DNA from: Eubacteriales bacterium
GTDB lineage: Bacteria > Bacillota > Clostridia > Lachnospirales > Lachnospiraceae
Length of the DNA stretch: 64,000 nucleotides
NCBI GenBank assembly: GCA_030524545.1
Contig: JAUNGM010000002.1
Coordinates: 1-64,000 of the forward strand
Direction: 5' to 3'
Shown here: one piece after another, positions 8,545 to 17,070 of the stretch
How the letters are laid out: every line of letters starts with the position of its first letter
How positions within the stretch are numbered: the stretch's first letter is position 1
Position numbers and translations under genes: made by a program
Notes under the pieces: generated by a model
Told to the model about the DNA's origin: nothing
Database searches by the model: none
What the model saw: the letters and a program-made list of their open reading frames with translations, nothing else

Positions 8545-9560
8545 TATTTTTCCCCCTGTTCCCTGCTGCATGGCAGATTTGTCCCATATCTGACCAGAGC
8601 CGGAAGCAGATCCGGTTTCTCTGGATTTATTCCCAGAACTTTTCCAAAAAATGCGGTAAAGAAACGAAGTGCATCCACCTCTGTGAGGATCACGGAATTT
8701 GGCTCCTTTTGGTAGAAATGCATGGCATCTACAACAGTCTGTCCAATGGAAATACCTCCTGTTTCTATTGCGGTATAAGCCTCAAATCCGCTGCACAGAC
8801 TCCTGTCTGCAAAATAGGCCACAGCCAGCGGATCATTGATGACGCAGCCAATGAGATGCTCCTGTTTCCAGTGAAAATCAAAATAGAATTTTGTAATTGC
8901 CTGCACAAAGCTGCCGGTCTGTGGCTGAAGCCGCTTCATATATTCCAGTAGATCCGGCGTAAGTACGATCTGTCTGGTGACATCCAGGCCAACCATGTGA
9001 ATCTTTTTCTGCATTTCCCAGGCTGTCTCATATACAAGTGCCGCAGCGTCCGGATCGGCCCAGTAATTGTATTCCGCAACGGGAGAGCAGTTGCCGTGGC
9101 TCTTATAATTGCCGCCCATAGAAACAATTTCTTCAGTCAGCTCAAAGGCGTGGGGGTTTACCCGGATAAGCCTTGCCAGATTTGTCATAGGGCCGAGAGC
9201 AATGACGGAACAGCCACCCTGGATCAGGGCTTCTTCCAGAAATTCCACGGCATTTTTCTTCTGCTCATAGCCGGGCACAGCTTCCAGAAAGCTTTCCCCA
9301 AGACCGTCTGCACCATGGGTGTCCAGCGCATTGACGTAGTCTCTTTTCAGCGGCTGATCTGCCCCCTGAAAGACGGGAATGTCCAGCCGATTCATTTGTT
9401 TCAGGACTTTTTTTGCATTTTCAAAGCCCATTTCTACAGGAGAATTCCCGCAGACAATGGTAATGCCCAACACCTCCAACTCATCCATAGAGAGAGCCAG
9501 CATCAGGGCGAGACTGTCATCAATGCCGGGATCACAGTCAATGATTACCTTTCTTTTCAT
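8544..9560 (-). CDS. queK: nucleoside hydrolase of the queuine-salvage operon (QueK type)
   Basis: A 338-residue nucleoside hydrolase. The N-terminal DCDPGIDD (D8, D10, D14, D15) is the calcium-binding aspartate cluster of the inosine-uridine hydrolase fold. In C. difficile the paralogue QueK releases queuine base from queuosine, feeding QueL. As first gene of a riboswitch-controlled operon with an ECF transporter and the radical SAM lyase, the same role is likely here. The start at 9560 is supported by a GAGAGG ribosome site; a longer frame to 9656 would run into the leader terminator and is rejected. An ordinary purine or pyrimidine nucleoside hydrolase is the alternative. Confidence 0.75.
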   Translation of the reverse strand: MKRKVIIDCDPGIDDSLALMLALSMDELEVLGITIVCGNSPVEMGFENAKKVLKQMNRLDIPVFQGADQPLKRDYVNALDTHGADGLGESFLEAVPGYEQKKNAVEFLEEALIQGGCSVIALGPMTNLARLIRVNPHAFELTEEIVSMGGNYKSHGNCSPVAEYNYWADPDAAALVYETAWEMQKKIHMVGLDVTRQIVLTPDLLEYMKRLQPQTGSFVQAITKFYFDFHWKQEHLIGCVINDPLAVAYFADRSLCSGFEAYTAIETGGISIGQTVVDAMHFYQKEPNSVILTEVDALRFFTAFFGKVLGINPEKPDLLPALVRYGTNLPCSREQGEK

Positions 9561-9654
9561 CCAATTCGTTCCTCTCTTTCCTGCGGACAATGACAGACAG
9601 ATATTCATGGCAGCAAAGAATCCTGCTTTGGAGAATCCTCTGCCTGTATGATAC

Positions 9655-9704
9655 AAAAAAACGCCGTCTCCGCAGATATTTTTGAGGACCTCAAAAACAC
9701 GGCG
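9655..9704 (-). terminator. leader terminator (probable riboswitch expression platform) before queK
   Basis: On the minus strand CGCCGT (9699-9704) pairs with ACGGCG (9662-9667), enclosing a second hairpin (TTTTGAGG/CCTCAAAA), and is followed by seven Ts. It lies between the preQ1 aptamer and queK, so it probably serves as the attenuator. Confidence 0.7.
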
Positions 9705-9791
9705 AAAACAGCGCAGAATGCCTCTCCCTTCCGGCTTCTTTGCAGGGGCCGGGAATGGAAGAAGGATTGCATTGGTTTCGTATTTGTTTTG

Positions 9792-9826
9792 CCTAGTTTT
9801 TTATACTGGGAGGTTCTCGAACCAGT
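9792..9826 (-). ncRNA. preQ1-I riboswitch aptamer
   Basis: Read on the minus strand, the 35 nt from 9826 to 9792 consist of an ACTGG/CCAGT stem, a TTCGAGAACCTC loop region and the A-rich tail ATAAAAAACTAGG. This is the layout of class I preQ1 riboswitches (short hairpin plus A-rich tail that docks back as an H-type pseudoknot), close to the B. subtilis and T. tengcongensis examples. It sits about 16 nt after the predicted transcription start of the queK-ECF-queL operon. Confidence 0.85.
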
Positions 9827-9848
9827 GCGCACAGAAATGCGCTTCCTT

Positions 9849-9877
9849 ACTATACCATAAGAGTCCTTGTTTTACAA
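9849..9877 (-). promoter_or_regulatory. promoter of the queuine-salvage operon
   Basis: On the minus strand TTGTAA (9872-9877) and TATAGT (9849-9854) are 17 bp apart, just upstream of the preQ1 aptamer. Confidence 0.65.
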
Positions 9878-9896
9878 TCGATAATTTTTTTATCCA

Positions 9897-9925
9897 TTGA
9901 CAAACCTGTTTTTCGAATATATAAT
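9897..9925 (+). promoter_or_regulatory. promoter of the thrS T-box transcript
   Basis: Consensus TTGACA (9897-9902) and TATAAT (9920-9925) are separated by 17 bp. It diverges from the queK promoter within about 50 bp. Confidence 0.85.
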
Positions 9926-9939
9926 GGGGAACATAGCAA

Positions 9940-10187
9940 ATAAGCAACACGTTGACGAGACGAGTAAACTGCGGAACGTTCCAGAGAGAGGCACATTTGC
10001 TGGAAGTGCCTTATCGGGAAACAGTTGAAGACTACCTCTGAGTGGCCCTAATCCGGTCCGGTGATTCCGTTATCATCAAATAAGTGGCTGATTCGTTTCA
10101 AGGAAGAGCGGACAGCAAGCAGGGTGGAACCGCGGGCAGAGAACTCGTCCCTTACAGTGCAGATGCATTGTAGGGGGCTTTTTTTAT
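9940..10187 (+). ncRNA. threonine T-box riboswitch leader
   Basis: The leader carries the hallmark T-box sequence AGGGTGGAACCGCGGG at 10121-10136, which binds the uncharged tRNA acceptor end in the antiterminator. It is followed by a strong terminator hairpin (about 10148-10178, TTACAGTGC paired with GCATTGTAG) and a run of Ts to 10187. In the 3' side of stem I, ACT (10031-10033) and ACC (10034-10036) are adjacent and both are threonine codons, fitting the downstream thrS. Low charged tRNA-Thr should allow read-through into the small ORF and thrS. Confidence 0.9.
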
Positions 10188-10208
10188 TACCCAAAAAGGA
10201 GATGAATT

Positions 10209-10415
10209 ATGGAAATCATGAAAGAAAAGATCAAAGCTTTTTTCCTGTCTGACTGGACATTACCGGAGAAAATTCTGCTTCTGGCAGATGTGCTTCTTCT
10301 GGGAATCCTGATAGGATTTCTGACACCGCTGAAGAACGGCATTCATTTTTTCAGCGATAATGATATGAATAACAATAACGAATTAAAATGTGAAAAGCCA
10401 AAGAAGGCAGAATGA
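10209..10415 (+). CDS. small single-span membrane protein in the thrS leader transcript
   Basis: A 68-residue protein: a basic N-terminus, a hydrophobic span at about residues 20-40 (ILLLADVLLLGILIGFL), and a hydrophilic, Asn/Lys-rich tail. A strong AAGGAG at 10197-10202, 6 nt before the ATG, supports real translation. It lies between the T-box terminator and thrS, so it should be induced by threonine starvation. I believe similar short proteins occur before thrS in related Lachnospiraceae, but I cannot name a function. Confidence 0.7.
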   Translation: MEIMKEKIKAFFLSDWTLPEKILLLADVLLLGILIGFLTPLKNGIHFFSDNDMNNNNELKCEKPKKAE

Positions 10416-10454
10416 TCTATATCATCACATTAGAAATGAGGAGGAACAAGAATC

Positions 10455-12380
10455 ATGATCATTACTTTAAAAGACGGCTCCAAAAAAGAATATGCCGAAG
10501 CCAGATCCGTGATCGATATCGCCTATGATATCAGTGAGGGACTTGCGCGCAACGCATGTGCAGGTGAGGTGAACGGTGAGGTCGTAGACCTTCGTACCGT
10601 ATTAGACAGTGACTGTGAATTAAACATCCTTACTTTTGACAGTGAGGGCGGTAAAGGCGCATTCCGTCACACCACATCCCATATCATGGCTCAGGCCATC
10701 AAACGTCTCTATCCGGACGTAAAGCTGGCAATCGGACCATCCATAGCAGATGGATTTTATTATGACATTGACAGTGAAACCCCGATCACAGCAGAAGATC
10801 TTACCAGGATTGAAGCAGAAATGAAAAAGATTGTGAAGGAAGCTCTGCCGATCACAAGATTTACAAAACCAAGAGAAGAAGCCATTGCCTATTTCAAGGA
10901 GAAAAACGAGCCGTATAAAGTAGAATTGATCGAGGATCTTCCGGAGGATTCCGAAATCAGCTTCTATCAGCAGGGTGAATTTACAGATCTGTGCGCAGGT
11001 CCGCATCTGATGACTACAAAGCCGGTAAAAGCATTTAAGCTTACCAGCCTTGCAGGTGCGTACTGGAGAGGCAGCGAGAAAAATAAGATGCTTACCAGAA
11101 TCTATGGAACCTCCTATACAAAGAAGGCCGATCTGGAGGAGTACATCACACGCCTGGAAGAGGCTAAGAAACGTGACCACAGAAAGCTTGGCAAAGAACT
11201 GGGGCTGTTCATGATGCGTGAAGAAGGACCGGGATTCCCGTTCTTCCTTCCAAAGGGAATGATCCTGAAAAATACACTTCTGGATTACTGGAGAGAGATT
11301 CATACGAAAGCAGGATACGTGGAGATTTCCACTCCGATCATGTTAAGCCGTCATCTTTGGGAGACATCCGGACACTGGGATCACTATAAAGAAAATATGT
11401 ATACAACTGTGATCGATGAGACGGATTTTGCCATCAAACCGATGAACTGCCCGGGTGGAATTCTGGTGTACCAGTCTGAACCGCGTTCTTATCGTGACCT
11501 TCCGCTGCGTATGGGTGAGCTTGGCCTTGTACACCGCCACGAAAAATCCGGTCAGCTTCACGGCCTAATGCGTGTACGCTGCTTTACCCAGGATGACGCC
11601 CATATTTTCATGACTCCGGAGCAGATTCGCGATGAGATTAAGGGCGTTGCGAAATTGATTGATGAAGTATATCAGCTCTTTGGCTTCAAATATCATGTAG
11701 AACTGTCTACTCGTCCGGAAGACTCCATGGGAAGCGATGAGGATTGGGAAATGGCAACAGATGCGCTCCGCGGTGCTCTGGATGACCTTGGACTGAATTA
11801 TGTTGTAAACGAAGGTGACGGCGCTTTCTACGGCCCGAAGATTGACTTCCATCTGGAAGATTCTATTGGAAGAACATGGCAGTGCGGAACCATTCAGCTT
11901 GACTTCCAGCTTCCGCTTCGTTTCAACTGTGAATACATCGGAGCAGACGGCGAAAAGCATCGTCCGATCATGATTCATCGTGTAGCATTTGGTTCCATTG
12001 AACGATTTATCGGTATCCTGATCGAACACTTTGCAGGTGCATTCCCAACATGGCTGGCTCCTGTTCAGGTTAAGGTTCTTCCGATTTCCGAGAAATACAT
12101 GGACTATGGAGAAAAAGTTCTTGCGAAGCTTCAGGAAGCCGGGATTCGTGCCGAGATTGATACTCGTGCCGAAAAGATCGGATACAAGATCCGTGAGGCC
12201 CGTCTCCAGAAGATTCCATATATGCTGGTAGTAGGCGCAAAAGAAGAGGAAGAGGGAAAAGTTTCTGTCAGAAGTCGTTTCCTGGGTGATGAAGGATCCA
12301 GAGAGTTAGCAGATTTCATCTCTGCAATTCAGGAAGAAATTAAAAAACGTGAAAACCGTAAGGTAGAAGTTACAGAATAA
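10455..12380 (+). CDS. thrS: threonine--tRNA ligase
   Basis: A 641-residue class II aminoacyl-tRNA synthetase that charges tRNA-Thr. Domains in order: TGS (1-60), the editing-type second additional domain (HTTSHIMAQ near 70), the catalytic core with MNCPGG near 325 and the motif 2 segment RMGELGLVHRHEKSG, motif 3 near IMIHRVAFGSIERF, and the C-terminal anticodon-binding domain from about 540. Length is normal for bacterial ThrRS. It follows the small ORF by about 40 bp with a GAGGAGG-type ribosome site and is controlled by the upstream T-box. Confidence 0.98.
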   Translation: MIITLKDGSKKEYAEARSVIDIAYDISEGLARNACAGEVNGEVVDLRTVLDSDCELNILTFDSEGGKGAFRHTTSHIMAQAIKRLYPDVKLAIGPSIADGFYYDIDSETPITAEDLTRIEAEMKKIVKEALPITRFTKPREEAIAYFKEKNEPYKVELIEDLPEDSEISFYQQGEFTDLCAGPHLMTTKPVKAFKLTSLAGAYWRGSEKNKMLTRIYGTSYTKKADLEEYITRLEEAKKRDHRKLGKELGLFMMREEGPGFPFFLPKGMILKNTLLDYWREIHTKAGYVEISTPIMLSRHLWETSGHWDHYKENMYTTVIDETDFAIKPMNCPGGILVYQSEPRSYRDLPLRMGELGLVHRHEKSGQLHGLMRVRCFTQDDAHIFMTPEQIRDEIKGVAKLIDEVYQLFGFKYHVELSTRPEDSMGSDEDWEMATDALRGALDDLGLNYVVNEGDGAFYGPKIDFHLEDSIGRTWQCGTIQLDFQLPLRFNCEYIGADGEKHRPIMIHRVAFGSIERFIGILIEHFAGAFPTWLAPVQVKVLPISEKYMDYGEKVLAKLQEAGIRAEIDTRAEKIGYKIREARLQKIPYMLVVGAKEEEEGKVSVRSRFLGDEGSRELADFISAIQEEIKKRENRKVEVTE

Positions 12381-12389
12381 GACTGTTCA

Positions 12390-12415
12390 GGCCGCCAGAC
12401 TTCCTGCTGGCGGCC
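12390..12415 (+). terminator. hairpin between convergent thrS and aroE
   Basis: A perfect 9-bp G+C-rich stem (12390-12398 with 12407-12415) lies in the 47-bp gap between two convergent genes. The T-runs on both sides are poor, so termination strength is uncertain. Confidence 0.6.
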
Positions 12416-12427
12416 ATACTATTGGTT

Positions 12428-13303
12428 TCACGGATGGATTTGGAAGTATTTTTCTTTGATCAGGTCAATGGGCATGTCTGTGCCTGTCCAGAGACGGAAG
12501 GCTTCGGCTCCCTGATAGAGGAGCATGTACATGCCGTTGAAAGTTTGGCATCCTGCCTCCTTTGCCTGGCGGAGCAGGAGCGTTTCCTGCGGATTGTAGA
12601 TGACATCGGAAACTACCAGTTCCGGGCGGAAGAGGGAAGAATCCGTGATGATGGAAGCGTCTGTATTCGGGGCCATTCCGACGGATGTAGCGTTTAGGAG
12701 CAGGTAGCTTTCAGCAGTAGCCTCTTTCAGTGCATCCATATCTCCGTTATCATGGAGAACTGCCTGGCAGGAAGTAGAGGAATTAATGGTTCTGACCAGA
12801 TTTGCTGTTCGCGTCCAGAATCGGCTGGTAGGACGGGCGAAAATGTGGATTTTGTTTACTCCGTCAAGTGCGGCCTGTGCACAGATGGCAGTCGCTGCGC
12901 CGCCGGCTCCCATCATGGTGATGGTCTTTCCGGTAAGGTCATGGCCTGCGTCCCTTGCAGCCTGCATATAGCCGATGCCGTCAGTATTATAGCCGATAAG
13001 GCGGCCGTTTTCATTTACTACGGTATTGACGGCTCCTATCATTTGGGCAGCAGGGGAAAGCTCGTCGAGAAGTTCTACTATTTTATTTTTATTCGGCATT
13101 GTCAGATTAAAACCGCGGATACCGCAGGTCTTTAAGCCTGCTACTGCTTCCGGAAGGGTATCCTCTGTGACCTCAAAGCAGAGATAAACATAGTCCAGGC
13201 CAAGCTGACGGAATGCTTCATTATGCATCAGCGGAGAGATGCTGTGAGAAACAGGACTGCCGAGAAGGGCAGTGAGTTTTGTATGTCCGGTAATCAGATT
13301 CAT
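12428..13303 (-). CDS. aroE: shikimate dehydrogenase
   Basis: A 291-residue NADPH-dependent enzyme that reduces 3-dehydroshikimate to shikimate in the chorismate pathway. The N-terminus (LLGSPVSHSISPLMHNEAF) carries the substrate-binding SxS motif; the catalytic-type lysine lies in NLTMPNKNKI; the glycine-rich NADP loop is MMGAGGAAT. AGGAGG-type ribosome site before the ATG at 13303. Divergent from aroD, with 71 bp between their start codons, which suggests shared control. A quinate/shikimate dehydrogenase of wider specificity is the main alternative. Confidence 0.95.
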   Translation of the reverse strand: MNLITGHTKLTALLGSPVSHSISPLMHNEAFRQLGLDYVYLCFEVTEDTLPEAVAGLKTCGIRGFNLTMPNKNKIVELLDELSPAAQMIGAVNTVVNENGRLIGYNTDGIGYMQAARDAGHDLTGKTITMMGAGGAATAICAQAALDGVNKIHIFARPTSRFWTRTANLVRTINSSTSCQAVLHDNGDMDALKEATAESYLLLNATSVGMAPNTDASIITDSSLFRPELVVSDVIYNPQETLLLRQAKEAGCQTFNGMYMLLYQGAEAFRLWTGTDMPIDLIKEKYFQIHP

Positions 13304-13374
13304 AAATAAAACCTCCGTAATTTCTATTAAACAATTATATTCATTTTATGCTAACAGAAAGGAGATGTCAAGAA

Positions 13375-14169
13375 ATGACAAAACCGATCCAGATAAAGAA
13401 TCTTCTTATCGGAAGCGGACTTCCGAAAGTCTGTGTTCCGCTGACCTCCCAAACGCGGGAGGAACTCGGCAGGGAAGCAGCGGCGGCGAAAGCGGCAGGT
13501 GCAGATCTGGTGGAATGGCGTGCAGATTTTTATGAGAACCTGACAGATGCCCAAATGACACTGGAAGTGCTGAAAGAGCTTTCCGACATTTTAGGACAGA
13601 TTCCCCTTCTTTTCACGATTCGGACGAAAGAAGAGGGCGGAAGCTGCCAAATTTCGACAAGAGATTATGTCAACCTGAATATTGCAGCCGCACAGTCACA
13701 AAAAGCGGATTTCGTTGATGTGGAAGTCTTCGGAGAAGAGGAAGAAAAGAAAGCTCTGATTACGGAGATTCAGTCTGCCGGAGCCAAAGTCATTGCTTCC
13801 AGCCATGATTTTGAAAAAACCGATGATCAGGAAACACTCCTGAAACGTTTTCAGGATATGGATGCAACAGGCGCGGATATTTTAAAAATAGCCGTAATGC
13901 CCAATGAATTTGAAGATGTTGCTGCAATTATGCAGGCAACCAGCCGGATGTCACGGGAATTTACGGAAAAACCACTGATCTCCATGGCTATGGGAAGTCT
14001 TGGATCCATCAGCCGGATCGCAGGAGAGAATTTCGGTTCTTCCGTGACTTTTGCCGCCGTGGGGGCAGCCTCCGCACCGGGGCAGTTTCCGATCAGGGAA
14101 CTGCGTATGATGATGGATGCACTTCACGAGAAGAACAGGACCGAGGACAGTCCTCGAATGAATGATTAG
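13375..14169 (+). CDS. aroD: type I 3-dehydroquinate dehydratase
   Basis: A 264-residue enzyme that dehydrates 3-dehydroquinate to 3-dehydroshikimate through a Schiff base. Visible family motifs are VEWRADFY near the N-terminus, ASSHDF (active-site His), DILKIAVMP (Schiff-base Lys) and the C-terminal GSSVTFAAVGAASAPGQ. The ATG at 13375 follows AAAGGAG at 13358-13364, so the upstream in-frame ATG at 13348 is rejected. Its product is the substrate of the divergently encoded AroE. Confidence 0.95.
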   Translation: MTKPIQIKNLLIGSGLPKVCVPLTSQTREELGREAAAAKAAGADLVEWRADFYENLTDAQMTLEVLKELSDILGQIPLLFTIRTKEEGGSCQISTRDYVNLNIAAAQSQKADFVDVEVFGEEEEKKALITEIQSAGAKVIASSHDFEKTDDQETLLKRFQDMDATGADILKIAVMPNEFEDVAAIMQATSRMSREFTEKPLISMAMGSLGSISRIAGENFGSSVTFAAVGAASAPGQFPIRELRMMMDALHEKNRTEDSPRMND

Positions 14170-14191
14170 TTTACATAAAATTGAATAAGGA

Positions 14192-14268
14192 TGTCGAAAC
14201 GTAACGAGAAATTCTAAGGAACCCCTCCCTGCTTTTGACAAAATCCGCACCCCCTGTGACCGTATAAT
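14192..14268 (+). promoter_or_regulatory. Spo0A-type spoIIG promoter with 22-bp spacer
   Basis: TTGACA (14235-14240) and TATAAT (14263-14268) are separated by 22 bp, too long for sigma-A alone. An exact 0A box TGTCGAA is at 14192-14198 and a reverse-strand TGTCAAA overlaps the -35 (14234-14240). The B. subtilis spoIIG promoter has the same unusual 22-bp spacing and Spo0A sites, with phosphorylated Spo0A needed for activity. The downstream genes, spoIIGA and sigE, match. Confidence 0.85.
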
Positions 14269-14315
14269 GAGTTCACTTACCAAAGTGAAGGATTGACAGG
14301 TCATAGGGGGTTTTT

Positions 14316-15167
14316 ATGTATTACGAAGTATACATAGATATCGTTTTTTTGACGAATCTCTTGATGGACTATATTCTTTTGCGTCTTGTGGGAATGCTGT
14401 TCCGATGCAGGGGAAGCCGTAAGAGATACCTTCTTGCGGCGGCTGTTGGCGCCCTGTTTTCCTGCTTCATTCTCTATGTACAGATGGATGGATTCCTTCC
14501 TGCGGCCATTCTTCTCCATGGTGCATGTGCCATGGGAATGTTATGGATCGGATGCGGACTGAAAAAAGGCAGCCTGCTGGTAAAAGCAATGATCACCATG
14601 TATTTGACAGCATTTTTGCTGGGAGGCTTCTGTGAGGCAGTTTTAGCCGGAGGCGCGATGACCTGGTATGTATTCCTGCTTTTTGCAGCCGGTTCCTATC
14701 TGGGATTAAGCGCCCTGATCTATCTTTCCGATTCCATCCGGGCACAGCGGAAGAACATCTACCCCATAACCCTGTCCTATCAGGGCAAAGTACAGTCCGC
14801 ATACGGATTTTATGACACGGGCAATCTGTTGTCTGACCCTGTAAGCGGTGCGCCGGTTTCCGTAGTGAAGCCGGAACTTCTGGAAACGATGCTGTCGGGA
14901 GAATTATTAGACAAGTTAAGACACCTGAACGAGAACCCAGGGGAGCTGAAAAGTACGGAGCTTATCCGGCTGAAGCCCCGGTTTCTGCCTTATAAGACAG
15001 TAGGGCAGGAGGAAGGACTGATGCTGGCTATTACGCTTGAGGAACTTTGTATTCATACTCCCAGAGAAGTGGTTCACGTTTCCGGACCGGTGTTTGCCCT
15101 GGCCTTCGAACCCTCCGCTTTGGAAAAAGAGTACAAAGTACTGCTAAATTCCAGATTATTGCATTAG
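14316..15167 (+). CDS. spoIIGA: sigma-E processing peptidase SpoIIGA
   Basis: A 283-residue membrane-bound aspartic protease that removes the pro-sequence of sigma-E in the mother cell. The first ~140 residues hold about five hydrophobic spans, beginning MYYEVYIDIVFLTNLLMDY as in the family. The C-terminal half has the catalytic D in FYDTGNLLSDP. It precedes sigE by 12 bp, the conserved order. Ribosome site GGGGG at 14306-14310. SpoIIR from the forespore is the known activator; it is not encoded in this window. Confidence 0.95.
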   Translation: MYYEVYIDIVFLTNLLMDYILLRLVGMLFRCRGSRKRYLLAAAVGALFSCFILYVQMDGFLPAAILLHGACAMGMLWIGCGLKKGSLLVKAMITMYLTAFLLGGFCEAVLAGGAMTWYVFLLFAAGSYLGLSALIYLSDSIRAQRKNIYPITLSYQGKVQSAYGFYDTGNLLSDPVSGAPVSVVKPELLETMLSGELLDKLRHLNENPGELKSTELIRLKPRFLPYKTVGQEEGLMLAITLEELCIHTPREVVHVSGPVFALAFEPSALEKEYKVLLNSRLLH

Positions 15168-15179
15168 GAGGGGTCACAT

Positions 15180-15911
15180 ATGAACACGAACGCAGCAAGA
15201 TGTAACTATGATTCGATTCCGGTTTTTCAAAGACTGGTTCTTACCAGGCCGAGAGAGCTTTATTATATCGGAGGAAATGACGTTCTGCCTGCACCGCTGA
15301 CACCGCAGAGAGAAGCCTATGTTCTCAGTAAGTTGGGAACAGAGCAGGAAAAAGAGGCAAAAGCCCTTTTGATTGAACATAATCTGCGCCTTGTGGTGTA
15401 TATTGCAAAGAAGTTTGACAACACGGGGGTTGGTGTGGAAGATCTGATTTCCATCGGTACCATTGGACTGATCAAAGCGATCAATACCTTTAATCCTGTG
15501 AAAAATATCAAACTCGCTACTTATGCGTCCAGATGCATTGAAAACGAAATTCTTATGTATCTGCGCCGCAACAGCAAGACTAAGATGGAGGTTTCCATAG
15601 ACGAGCCTCTGAATGTGGACTGGGACGGAAATGAACTGCTGCTTTCGGATATCCTGGGAACGGATGATGATGTGATCTCACGGAAAATGGAGGATGAAGT
15701 GGAAATCACCCTTTTGGCAAAAGCTATCAACAAGCTTTCTCCAAGAGAGCAGACCATTATCCGGCTTCGCTTCGGCCTGAACCATCCGGATGGAAAAGAA
15801 AAGACCCAGAAAGAGGTGGCAGACCTCCTGGGAATCTCCCAATCCTATATTTCCAGATTAGAAAAAAGAATCATGAAGCGCCTTAAAAAAGAAATCGTAA
15901 AATACGAATAG
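15180..15911 (+). CDS. sigE: RNA polymerase sporulation sigma factor SigE
   Basis: A 243-residue sigma-70 family factor that drives early mother-cell transcription. Region 2 ([23 protein letters not shown]) and region 4 with a helix-turn-helix ([21 protein letters not shown]) are complete. The N-terminal ~28 residues form the pro-sequence normally removed by SpoIIGA. AGGAGGGG precedes the ATG. In many Clostridia sigG follows at once; here an unrelated AraC regulator on the other strand comes next. Confidence 0.97.
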   Translation: MNTNAARCNYDSIPVFQRLVLTRPRELYYIGGNDVLPAPLTPQREAYVLSKLGTEQEKEAKALLIEHNLRLVVYIAKKFDNTGVGVEDLISIGTIGLIKAINTFNPVKNIKLATYASRCIENEILMYLRRNSKTKMEVSIDEPLNVDWDGNELLLSDILGTDDDVISRKMEDEVEITLLAKAINKLSPREQTIIRLRFGLNHPDGKEKTQKEVADLLGISQSYISRLEKRIMKRLKKEIVKYE

Positions 15912-15970
15912 AAGAGAATCAATGCAGTCCTTCATGATCAAAGCAGACAAATAATGCGAAAAAGTGATTG

Positions 15971-16010
15971 ACCGCCGTCCTCGGAAAAGACCTATTCCGG
16001 AGACGGCGGT
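15971..16010 (+). terminator. hairpin between convergent sigE and an AraC gene
   Basis: ACCGCCGTC (15971-15979) pairs with GACGGCGGT (16002-16010), extended inward by CTCGG/CCGGAG-type pairing. It may end both convergent transcripts; neither side has a strong T-run. Confidence 0.55.
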
Positions 16011-16028
16011 TAAAAAATACGTTACGAT

Positions 16029-16943
16029 TCAGATGCTTCCGTGAGGTTTGCTGCAGCGCGAACGGTATTCCTTGGGTGTGCAGCCTTTGAGCTGCCTGAA
16101 TTTGCGGATAAAGTAGCTGACATTGTCAAAACCGCAGTCCATGCTGACGTCCAGAATAGGGTCTGTAGTCTCCTCAAGAAGGGTACAGGCATGCTCTACC
16201 CTGCAGGCAATCAGATATTGTACAGGAGATGTCCCTGTAATTTCTTTAAAAAAGCGGCACAAATACTGCGGATTGCAGGAAATGACATCCGCGAGCTCCT
16301 GTAATGAAACAGGATGAGAATAGTGTTCTTCCATGTAAGAAACCAGTTTTTTATACCGGTCGATCTTCAGCTTGTCACTTGCAGATAACATTTCATCGGC
16401 AGGCAGCAGCATGTTGTGTTCATACATGCTGGCTATCAACCGCAGCAGCAGCAGCTTGCAGGAAACATACCAGCCGGAGGGCTGCTCGTAAGAAATTTTC
16501 ATTAATTGAAGAATCACGGGTTTCAGTATTTCATAATTTACATCAGAAGTGCGCAGAACATGCGGCAGGATCTGCCGCCGGCTGATAAACGGCGCAAGAA
16601 CCTGTTCTTCAAATTCATCTTCATAAGAAAAGGCCAGAATCTTTGGATCAAAGATCAGAACTTCATGTCTGGTATCCCGCACCTTTCCGGTAATCTGATG
16701 CAGATCTTCCCCATTCAGAAAACAAATATCCCCTTCCTGAAGAGAATATTCTTCCAGATTGATTTCTAACAGGAAGCTGCCTTTGGCAATATAAAGAATT
16801 TCAATGGTATGATGCCAATGTCTGCCCACAAAAAAATACTCCGGATAGGGTGTCTCCGGCCCGGTATAAAAATGGATTCCTGTGATCGGTTTTCGTATTG
16901 TGCCATGTGTGACATTTTCTTTCAGGGAAGAATCCGGATGCAT
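16029..16943 (-). CDS. AraC family transcriptional regulator
   Basis: A 304-residue regulator. The N-terminal ~150 residues form a cupin-like sensing domain (HWHHTIEILYIAKGSFLLEI, EGDICFLNGEDLHQ). The C-terminal ~100 residues hold the paired AraC helix-turn-helices (SLQELADVISCNPQYLCRFFKE and DVSMDCGFDNVSYFIRKFRQ). It is divergent from the GH31 glucosidase gene, whose -10 lacks a good -35, so activation of that gene is the natural guess. The likely effector is a glucoside or oligosaccharide (inference). Confidence 0.88.
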   Translation of the reverse strand: MHPDSSLKENVTHGTIRKPITGIHFYTGPETPYPEYFFVGRHWHHTIEILYIAKGSFLLEINLEEYSLQEGDICFLNGEDLHQITGKVRDTRHEVLIFDPKILAFSYEDEFEEQVLAPFISRRQILPHVLRTSDVNYEILKPVILQLMKISYEQPSGWYVSCKLLLLRLIASMYEHNMLLPADEMLSASDKLKIDRYKKLVSYMEEHYSHPVSLQELADVISCNPQYLCRFFKEITGTSPVQYLIACRVEHACTLLEETTDPILDVSMDCGFDNVSYFIRKFRQLKGCTPKEYRSRCSKPHGSI

Positions 16944-17006
16944 AAAAACCTCCCGATCATATACTGTGAATAAGTCAATATTGTGTTATTATTATATAGG
17001 ATGGTG

Positions 17007-17036
17007 TTAGATAATTCAAGAAGAGAACGCTATAAT
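17007..17036 (+). promoter_or_regulatory. probable activator-dependent promoter of the GH31 gene
   Basis: A perfect TATAAT at 17031-17036 is preceded at 18 bp by a poor -35 (TTAGAT, 17007-17012), fitting dependence on the divergent AraC regulator. Confidence 0.5.
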
Positions 17037-17070
17037 ATCATTAAATGAAATGGCAGGAGGAGCAAAAACG

